DNA of 39,361 bases from Porogramme epimiltina (lineage: Eukaryota > Basidiomycota > Agaricomycetes > Polyporales > Polyporaceae), in the NCBI GenBank assembly GCA_900155495.1, contig FTLJ01000772.1, positions 1-39,361 on the forward strand, written 5' to 3'. The notes under the pieces were generated by a model that searched no databases, was not told where the DNA came from, and was given only the letters and a program-made list of their open reading frames with translations. Within the stretch, counting starts at the first letter, position 1. Each line of letters starts with the position of its first letter. This document shows, one piece after another, positions 32,145 through 39,361 of this stretch. The translations under genes and the position numbers were made by a program.

Positions 32145-32835
32145 TTGCGAGGATTGATTGAGGGCTTGACGATGTGCAAGAGGTATAAGAACAATGGTTT
32201 GGAGGTGGGTAGAGAGGAGAGCACGGCAGGAGGTGGGCAACGCGTCGTCGATGAGGAGTGAGGACGTGAGAGTGTAGTGTACTCAGCTGTCTGCATAGAC
32301 GCCTCTGGGCCCTAGCTTCTTCCACGTCCCTAGCCGATGGCCCAGGGCAACCGCCTTCCTTGAACGTTAATGTCTGCGGCGTGTCCTCGAGGCGACCTTC
32401 CCGCATTCTGGGGCTTTCAGCTGACGAGTAGGGAATTCGAGGGCTGCGATTCCGTTATCATCAGGTATCACAGCAAAAAAGGTCCGTGAGGAAAGTGATC
32501 ATCCCTTGAACCAGACCGTCGTCTGAAATATGACATGGTAGTGAACAAGAGGATTAAAGGGGTAAACGGGGAGAGCCAGGGCGGGCCCCCAAACACCGGA
32601 GGGCGGGAAAGTGATGACGTCATTCACGCGTGGTGAAATCGTGCGGCATTTTCTAAGCCGGGTTCGAATCACCCTAAAGCCGTTAATATATAATGATTCG
32701 AATCCGTCTTTGCACTATATCGCAAGTAAGAATAGTAGCGTGAATCATATTTTAAACATGAGAAGCCGTCGCCCGCCCCTCATACATGTTTAATTTTCCG
32801 TATTCCATGACAGCAGAATTCAAACGATCGGGAAA
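32145..32835. other. Intergenic region upstream of C2H2 gene B
   Basis: Contains the promoter of gene B and the 3' side of F-box-like gene B. Two GRTTCGAATC motifs at about 32679-32720 resemble RNA polymerase III B boxes, but no tRNA fold could be drawn. Confidence 0.45.
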
Positions 32836-34386
32836 CTAAAACTCGGAATAACCGTCTTTCACCTTCGTATTCGCCTCGAAGTCCGCGAGCCCGCCGTAGT
32901 CAGGCCCGTCTTGAAGCTCCGCATCCGGCCGCCCGGGGACCCCAGCTAGAGACAGGACGATCGTGCGCATCGACGGCACCGCGTCGCGGATGCGTGCTGC
33001 GAGGGTGTTTAGGTCAAGCGTGGCGAGGTACGCCTCGATTTCGGGCGCGGGCGTACGGGGACCATTCGTGGTCTGATACAAAAGGTATTCGGGAGAGACC
33101 CACACGTTGCACAGGTAGTATATCGAGAGTTGGACGGCCTTGATGGCGGGCAGTGAGTGAATAGCATCGATGAGGTCGGACTGAGAGTATGTGTGGGTCA
33201 GCGGGGGACGGTAAATGAGTGCGGCTAGGCAACATACCAGCATTGTAGCTATGTCTATGTCGTGGTCCGGCTTAGGACAGACGTTGGCCCTTATATCGAA
33301 GCACTCGATTCGTGCGGCGCCCGGCCGACGCATTACATCCGCGAGGGCTGTGGGGGTCACCTGTAGCCGGAAGAAGTTCATGTGCAGGTACCGTGGCGTT
33401 GTATCCCGAAGCACTGAGCCGAGCATCTCGGGACGCACACTATACTCCTCGCTCAAGACGACCCTTTCTACCGAGCACTGAAGCGCGAGCAGGTGGAGGC
33501 CGTGCAGCGACCCGTTGAAGACGTCCAAACCATTCCACCTAGTGTGGCCCACTTGCGCGCTAGCGTTCGCCCTGCGCTGCACGTCGTAAGATGGGGCTTC
33601 TCCCGTCGCGATGCTCTCGTATGTGTCTTCGCTCATGTTGAATGAGAGGCTGCGCAGGTTAGGATAAGCACAGATGTATGCTAGCGTGAAGTGAGTGTTA
33701 GTAGCCTCCGAAATCCGAAGGTTGAGGACGCCCGGATACACTTCGTCATACGAGGACCGAGCATTGCGTTGAAGAGAGGCACTTCGGTAGGTAGTGAGCG
33801 CCCGCAGGGTGTTCATGGAGTTCCTCAAGAGAGAGATAGGGTCAAGATCACGGCTTGAAAGGTCGCGCGAGTCGTCGTCGAGCAAGGAGAGCATGTCGAG
33901 TGCCGCAAGTGTGACCTTCGAACGGAGGGAGCGAATAAACTGGGCAGAAAGCGATCCTATCTCTCCCATCCTGAGGTCTTTTATGGTGGTGATGCGCGCC
34001 AGGGCATTCGCTAGACTGGGGCGGGCTCCGAGGAAGGTCTCAGAGTAAGGCAAGTCAAGGATAGTGATGAGTAGCAAAGGAGCGTGGGCGACCAGCCACC
34101 CCTCAAGAAGGCTAGACGTGTCTCGCGAGAGAGAATCCATTCCGAACTCGATGCCTCTTAGGTAGGAAAACCGGCATCCGCCGTCGGCCTCCATGAACAG
34201 CATCCATGAGATGAGTTCGTGTTCTTCCATGAGGCGGATGTAGTCGTAGTCGAGGAGGTGCCTGGCGCCGCGATGGTAGAGTTCGTGGTTTGTCTTCATC
34301 AACGCAGAAATCTCTTTACAACCTGAAAACTCCATGACGTCGTCTAGGACATCATATATAAGCAAAGGTGTATCCTGAGAGACCAT
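32836..34386 (-). CDS. F-box-like protein B
   Basis: Paralogue of proteins A and C. The whole region is one open frame of 516 codons, but positions 33181-33237 have the form of an intron (GTATGT ... CTCTCAG, 57 bases) exactly where A and C have theirs. Removing it keeps the frame and gives 497 residues, joining ATML to SDLIDAIHSL. The F-box-like segment is LLIYDVLDDVMEFSGCKEIS at about residues 8-27, continuing to residue 50. An LRR-like middle (VLNLRISEATNTHFTLAYIC, then YPNLRSLSFNMS) follows. The C-terminal segment LAARIRDAVPSMRTIVLSLA matches those of A and C. Expected role: SCF-type substrate adaptor, inferred. Confidence 0.87.
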   Translation of the reverse strand: MVSQDTPLLIYDVLDDVMEFSGCKEISALMKTNHELYHRGARHLLDYDYIRLMEEHELISWMLFMEADGGCRFSYLRGIEFGMDSLSRDTSSLLEGWLVAHAPLLLITILDLPYSETFLGARPSLANALARITTIKDLRMGEIGSLSAQFIRSLRSKVTLAALDMLSLLDDDSRDLSSRDLDPISLLRNSMNTLRALTTYRSASLQRNARSSYDEVYPGVLNLRISEATNTHFTLAYICAYPNLRSLSFNMSEDTYESIATGEAPSYDVQRRANASAQVGHTRWNGLDVFNGSLHGLHLLALQCSVERVVLSEEYSVRPEMLGSVLRDTTPRYLHMNFFRLQVTPTALADVMRRPGAARIECFDIRANVCPKPDHDIDIATMLVCCLAALIYRPPLTHTYSQSDLIDAIHSLPAIKAVQLSIYYLCNVWVSPEYLLYQTTNGPRTPAPEIEAYLATLDLNTLAARIRDAVPSMRTIVLSLAGVPGRPDAELQDGPDYGGLADFEANTKVKDGYSEF

Positions 34387-34441
34387 CTACCAAGCTCGTT
34401 CAGCGTGGTCAGCTGGAGGTAAGAAGCACGGAGTGACGTAC
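34387..34441 (-). other. Candidate intron abutting the start codon of F-box-like gene B
   Basis: On the minus strand it runs from GTACGT to GGTAG and directly precedes the ATG at 34386. A CTGAC branch-point-like motif lies inside. Same layout as in genes A and C. Confidence 0.55.
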
Positions 34442-35198
34442 TATAGGGATTGGGTGGCGTGGGATATACGTTGAATAGGGTTACGCCGGAAGTGTGGTGG
34501 GGAGAGAGGGCTTATTCCCTGCGTGTTTTTAACACAGATCACACAATGAGGCCACAAGGGATTCGCCATGGCCCGTCTGACCAAAGCTACTCCCAATGCG
34601 TGAAGCGTGTTTGGGAAGCGCTTAAGATCTATGCACTTGTGGTGGTAGCTCCATACCGGGCCCATGCTGTCCTTGGTGAAACAAGCCATGAAGTATTGAT
34701 CAAGGATGAACTTCGAGTTATGCTAACACATGTGCGGTGAAGGTCAAACCAGACCCTCTGAAGAATGTCGGACTGGTTACCGTGCTATCAGAGCATCAAT
34801 TAGCGTGTCCTGACGGGATATGCAAGCGCAAATACCTGTGTCGTGGACAGAGTGTGGCGGGACCGGGCCAAAGTGCACACCCCGGACTCGTAATGAAATC
34901 GAACATGGGTTTAGGTCACATGACGCTGAACCTAGGCCTGGTCTCGGAGCGGGCGTCTACACCAACGCCACTGAAAAAGAACACGCTGTCGTCATCAGGA
35001 TCGTTTATTGGTTCCTTCGACGAGGTTTTTGCATTCTGCAGACATCTACATACAGGACATGCACAAGTATCTCATCGTACATGAATTGGGCTAGAACTCA
35101 CAGACATACACGAAAAATGATATCACACAACATACTGCACCCTACGAGCGCAACGACCTAAGATCCACGTGGACAAGACAGTGGTGGCGAACGGAGGC
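34442..35198. other. Intergenic region between F-box-like genes B and C
   Basis: About 0.75 kb with the promoter of gene B and the 3' flank of gene C. Plus-strand frames at 34450-34740 and 34737-35084 are open, but composition and lack of splice or family support argue against genes. Confidence 0.45.
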
Positions 35199-36789
35199 TC
35201 AAGTACGGCGTGTACTCGACTCCTCTTCCTCACCTCGAGGAGGGCGCGGACCCATTCCAGCGACCACTGCCAACGTCTTCGCATAAAGTCGGAAGTCCTT
35301 GCAGTCCGGCCCGTGCTGGAAGGTCGCGAACGGCCGCCCGCGCACGCCTTGAAGCGTCAACACAACTGTGCGCAAGGACGGGACCGCAGCACAGATGCGG
35401 GTCGCAAGCTCTGGGAGGTCAAGCTCGGCGAGGTATGCTTCCGCTCCACGCGACGCGCGCTGGCCCGACACGTTTGACCCGACTGGCAGGGGGAAGAACG
35501 ATGCGGGCAGAATGATGGAGAGCGCGGCAGTGGTGATGGAGAGCGGGCGGAGGCCGTCAATGAAACGCGTCTACAAAGGAGGGCATTTGAGTCGTTAGCG
35601 AATGTCCAGCCGGAAAGGTTTGGAGACATACCAGCATAGCGGGCATATCCACATCTTCAGGTTCCATGAGGACGATCATGGCCTCGAAGCATTCGAGCTG
35701 GGACGCTGATGGCCGACTCATCGTGTTTGCGAACGCACGCGTGAAGATGTCCTCCCCGAAGCCACGTAGGCACAGAAACCGTGGCGTTGTATCATCCACC
35801 ACCGAACGGAATGTAAGCTGATGCATAAAGGGGCCAGAGAGGATGACGTTCTTGACGGGACACTGCAAGGCCAAGATGTAGAGATCGGCAATCGACCCAT
35901 GGACGGTCTCTAGCCCTTTCCATCCGGCGTGGACAATCTGCTCCTGGAAGTTCAGGAGCCGTTGCTCGTCCATAGAAGGGGTTTTCCCTGACTCGATTGC
36001 CTTGAACGAGTTGTTGCTCATCTCCAAGCGAAGACGACGAAGGTTCGGATAGGCATGCGCAAAGAGCGCTGTGAGCTGCATATCACTTGCCTCCATCAGC
36101 TCGAGGTTGTGAACATGCGGATACACCTCGTCGTACAAAGAGCGTAGGCCGCGGGGGAGAGCGATACTCCCGTACGTGGTGAGCGTCTCGAGCGTGTCGG
36201 TGGAGTTGTGCAAAAGAAGGATGGGGTTCCTCGCGTCCTCTTCCTCGTCAAGTTCAGAGTCGCTGATATCGCTACCCTCGTCTTCCATAGGGAGCATGTC
36301 GAGCTCCGCGTGCTTGACCTGCGATTGGAGAGAACTGACCATTTCGGCACTGATCACACCCACTTCGCCTAGGATGAGGGTTTCGATGGAGGAGATAAGC
36401 GCGAAAGAGTCGGCGAGATTGAAGTGAGCCACAAGGAAGGACTCCGCATGTGGTAGACGGAGAGAATTGATACGCCATAAGGACCGGTTTTCGGTAATGA
36501 AGCGCCCGAGCCATCGCGCGAATGGGCTAGGGAGCTCCTTCATCCTAAACTCGAGGCCATCAAGGTACTTGAAGCGAGATCCGCCTTCGGCGGACATGAA
36601 CTTCATCCACGAGACGACGTCGCGGAGTTTGCCAAGGACAATGTAGTCGTAGTCTAGGATGTATTTGGCTCCTGCATAGTACAGTTCGCGAGTACTCTTC
36701 ATCAACATGGAGATTGTCTGGTCGTCCGAATGCGCCATGATGTGCGCCAGAACGTCGAAGGGGAGTGGAGAAACAGCTTGCAAGTCCAT
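35199..36789 (-). CDS. F-box-like protein C
   Basis: Third paralogue, next to B on the same strand, 0.8 kb apart. Exons 36789-35632 and 35570-35199 (61-base intron GTATGT...TTTGTAG) give 509 residues. The F-box-like segment is PLPFDVLAHIMAHSDDQTIS at about residues 8-27. The LRR-like middle contains VHNLELMEASDMQLTALFAH and YPNLRRLRLEMS. An acidic insertion (EDEGSDISDSELDEEEDAR) lies near residue 190. After the intron the C-terminus reads TRFIDGLRPLSITTAALSII and later LATRICAAVPSLRTVVLTLQ, matching A and B. Without splicing the frame would end at DAFH right after the intron. Expected SCF-type adaptor, inferred. Confidence 0.87.
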
Positions 36790-36840
36790 CTGTCAAACCT
36801 CGTCAGCTCCCCGAACGATGTACATCAACAAAGAACATAC
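36790..36840 (-). other. Candidate intron abutting the start codon of F-box-like gene C
   Basis: On the minus strand it runs from GTATGT to TGACAG over 51 bases and directly precedes the ATG at 36789. CTGAC lies 12-17 bases before the acceptor. It is the best-formed of the three. Confidence 0.65.
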
Positions 36841-38118
36841 CATCAATACGCGGTCCGCTTAACGCCGATTTCTGTAGTAGAAATGAGCATAGTAGATGAC
36901 GTGAAATGACTATGCTTGTACGCACAGCTGGTAGGGTAGAAGTGGGATGACGGTGGGATGAGAGAGAGAGTGGCTCGGGGAGAGGTATGAAGGATATAGC
37001 TCCGATGAAACGTGCTTTCCAGGACAAAGGGACCTTTTAGACTCCGATTGTGTGCACTCCGCGAAGAGCACTCCTCGAGTCAACAGGCCATGTACACCAC
37101 TGCCCTATCACAGTCCTATCTACCACTGCTACACCATTCCCGCTCGAGATAAATGGTTGTGGTGATGAACACGAACCTACCATTGAAGCAAGCGTCAGTC
37201 ATAATGGCCGAGCGAGTGCATGAAGTGATGGGCGTTACCCAGTAAATGAGGGCCATAAGAGAGACTTTCAGTCTCCATTAGGGGGCTACTATCCTCCTTT
37301 GAACTAATTCTTGCTTCGCGGGTCCTGAGGTCGATACTTTAGGACCGCGGAGTAGGCTAAGAGGCCAAAAGATGACAATCTCACCAATGCAAAGCGCACC
37401 AAAGTATTCGAAGCTGGAGGGACAGGGTGTTGAAAAACCCGCACAACTCTCATAGAGTACAGGAAGATTAATAGTCCTAGCTCCACTGTGCTTCAACACT
37501 AAACAAATTTGAAGGTACTGTTATACGTAAGTTGCAATGCGCGTAAAACGGTAAATGGGGTAACGTACTGGATACCCTCCACTTCTCCCTCGCCCATCCA
37601 CATAGAGAGTTACTCTCGTGAGAGTCCCGCCCCAGCCATAAAAGAGCTACGGGAGAGGCATCGAATCCTTCGCCCGGGCATTACCGAAAGGGTAGAGGAA
37701 AACGTATTTCGACCCTGAGCGTACGACCGATGGGCGTAATCGATGGAGGCGAGGCCGAGCACAAAAACTTGGAGTGAAGCTTAACAATGTAGCAAGATGA
37801 CGGTGCGGGGTAAGGCCGTGACACTTCGAATGCGAGCGAACGCGACGAAACTTCAAGGTGTGGGAGTCGGGACTCGGTAGGAGGCTTCAGGCTACGGCGG
37901 CCTATAATCAACCGAAGAGCGTGATCGTGGGAATAATACCAACAACTTTAAATAAGTTGAAAGGTAATGCCATTACAAGCCCTACTGAAGCCTGCCTATT
38001 TCAAGCTGCTTGAATCGCTACGGAGATATAGGATTGGTCTTAAAGCTTAAAGGCTGATATTCGGACTTGAACCAATTCGATGACGTCATCACATCCACAC
38101 ACTCGACCTACAGCCACC
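36841..38118. other. Intergenic region between F-box-like gene C and MYND gene 2
   Basis: About 1.3 kb with the promoter of gene C and the 3' flank of MYND gene 2. A minus-strand frame at 37278-37499 has a hydrophobic stretch but matches no family seen here. No gene is supported. Confidence 0.45.
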
Positions 38119-39361
38119 TCAAACCTCCTTCCACAGGTTCTCTTCCGTAGTCACCAGCACCGTCTGAAACTTGTCACCAACTACAAATCGGAAGCTCACC
38201 AGCGTCATACTCTCTGGTCTCGCTTTGACCCTCTCCACCATCTTTCGCACGTCCTTCTCCTTCTCTCCGTCCCCGTCGTCACATCGGACCACAAACTCTG
38301 ACAGGAGCTCGAGCCGGATCGTCGGCAGTCCCGCTTGTTCGTCTATGCACAGCACCAGGGAAGAGAGTGGCATGTCGCGGTGCAGCTCCTGCGCTTGCGC
38401 TGCGAAATCAGCGCGATAGTGCCTTGCTGTAGCGACTGCGAGGTAGCCGAGGAACTTGAGATCCCGCCGTTCGACGTTCATCTCCCTCGCGAGGTCCGAA
38501 GCTGTAATGAAGCACGAAGACACGTTGTGAGCGCCGGAAGTGAGTGTCGGGGAGTCAAGGGCCACGTACGAACGAGCATCTGATGTTGTGGACGCTTCTG
38601 CATGCACACGAGTCGGTGGCCATCGTTGTTCCATCGCGCCTTCTGACATTTCTGTAGAACCGAGCGAATGGGTGAGACTAGGATGAGGCAAGACGGAAGC
38701 GAAATGGCGCACCCTGGAGCAATACAGGGCGACGAGACAACCTTCACATCGGCTCATGTCGCGGTACTTCGCCCACCTATTCCGACACTGAGGTGTAGAA
38801 AAGGTCGTTCTCAGTATCGATCTGCCTACAGAGGAGCGTTGGATCGCTCACCTTGGGATTCTCACATACCACACTACTGCGGCGCACACTTTCCTCCTCT
38901 TCGAAATCGCCCAGGACACCAGATCGCAATTCTATCATGTACACCAATGTCGCCCAATAGTCTCGAACATCGTTGTACTTGAGGTAGGGTGCACGCGGCC
39001 AAGTATCCGTCGCAGCCAGTGCGGTTCTTGCTGAGACGATGGCGGACCGGTGGACGAGAAGAGTGGGCAGTAACCAGAGGAACTGTCGGACAGCGTCGTA
39101 TGAGGCGTAGGGGAGCAGAGAGAGGTTCGCGGCTGCAGAATGAACCGTCTCTAACAGCCCTCCTCGGACTGCTTGCGCAAACCACTTGTACCCGTCGGGC
39201 TGGACAAAGGCATTGTTGAGGAATGTGAGCGCATTGACGAGCGCGGTATTCGGCGCAGAGCTGACGTTGCCCGATCCCTTCAATGACTCGATAAACTTGA
39301 CCATCTTGGTAAGCGCGGAAAGAACCAGCGGAATTGCGGACGAGCAGAGGAACGCTCTATG
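38119..39361 (-). CDS. MYND-finger protein gene 2, 5' end outside the window
   Basis: Paralogue of MYND gene 1, open through the visible part and cut by the window edge. Exons: 39361-38852 (continuing beyond the edge), 38787-38713, 38651-38570 and 38501-38119, all in phase. The zinc finger is complete: CENPKC ... MSRCEGCLVALYCSRKCQKA (C-x4-C, C-x2-C, C-x3-C), then NNDGHRLVC. The helical part before it includes LTFLNNAFVQPDGYKWF, matching LGNAFMQIDGFRLF of gene 1. The C-terminal region runs from LKFLGYLAVATARH to TVLVTTEENLWKEV. The exon after the finger is 82 bases in both genes and both last introns are 68 bases, so the pair share a recent common structure. Here an additional intron lies inside the first zinc pair. 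Function unknown; MYND fingers usually bind proline-rich partners. Confidence 0.87.

Noticed and set aside
32676..32722. Two GRTTCGAATC motifs like RNA polymerase III B boxes
   Set aside because: The T stem does not pair correctly and there is no A box or tRNA-like fold upstream, so neither a tRNA nor a SINE is supported.
37278..37499. Minus-strand frame with a hydrophobic stretch, considered as a fourth membrane paralogue
   Set aside because: None of the family signatures (WWRA, AYKAW, LLVESG, YPILV) is present.
1..39361. CRISPR arrays, bacterial operons, phage genes
   Set aside because: The region is intron-rich fungal DNA and no regularly spaced repeats were seen.

Overview
The window looks like nuclear DNA of a mushroom-forming basidiomycete (Agaricomycetes). 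Genes are split by many short introns (mostly 50-65 bases, GT-AG, CTRAC-like branch points), and several gene families are typical of that group: a multi-pass membrane protein family, MYND-finger proteins with a long helical N-terminus, divergent F-box-like proteins and a MULE-type transposase. The species cannot be named from this sequence. All exon junctions were worked out by eye from reading frames, splice signals and comparison of paralogues inside the window.

Layout. (1) 0.6-6.7 kb: three paralogous multi-pass membrane protein genes, one on + and two on -. (2) 7.7-8.6 kb: two weak small-gene candidates. (3) 9.5-11.4 kb, minus: a MYND-finger gene with an in-frame stop codon; a second, edge-truncated paralogue with matching splice positions lies at 38.1-39.4 kb. 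(4) 12.5-14.2 kb, minus: a complete seven-exon FMN-dependent alpha-hydroxy-acid oxidase of the lactate 2-monooxygenase type, with one GC-AG intron. (5) 14.97-23.70 kb: an 8.7-kb Mutator-like (MULE) transposon with about 250-285-base terminal inverted repeats and a perfect 10-base target-site duplication. Its nine-exon transposase would be about 1,088 residues long but is interrupted by a second, nested 2.24-kb element with its own inverted ends and a GA duplication. Removing the nested element restores the reading frame exactly. (6) 25.0-26.7 kb: F-box-like gene A. (7) 26.9-27.9 kb: the kinetochore subunit Spc25. (8) 28.9-32.1 kb, minus: two tandem C2H2 zinc-finger genes that share an intron position and a 3' flanking block. 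(9) 32.8-36.8 kb, minus: F-box-like genes B and C.

How it fits together. Spc25 (chromosome segregation) and the hydroxy-acid oxidase are conserved single genes. The rest is accessory: local duplications (three membrane genes, two MYND, three F-box-like, two C2H2) around a nested transposon. The MULE lies about 0.7 kb upstream of the oxidase start codon, so it may have altered that promoter. The least explained items are the nested 2.24-kb element (2-base duplication, CATCAGG ends, CTAAT-rich sub-ends, no recognised transposase) and the non-transposase cargo in the left arm of the MULE.
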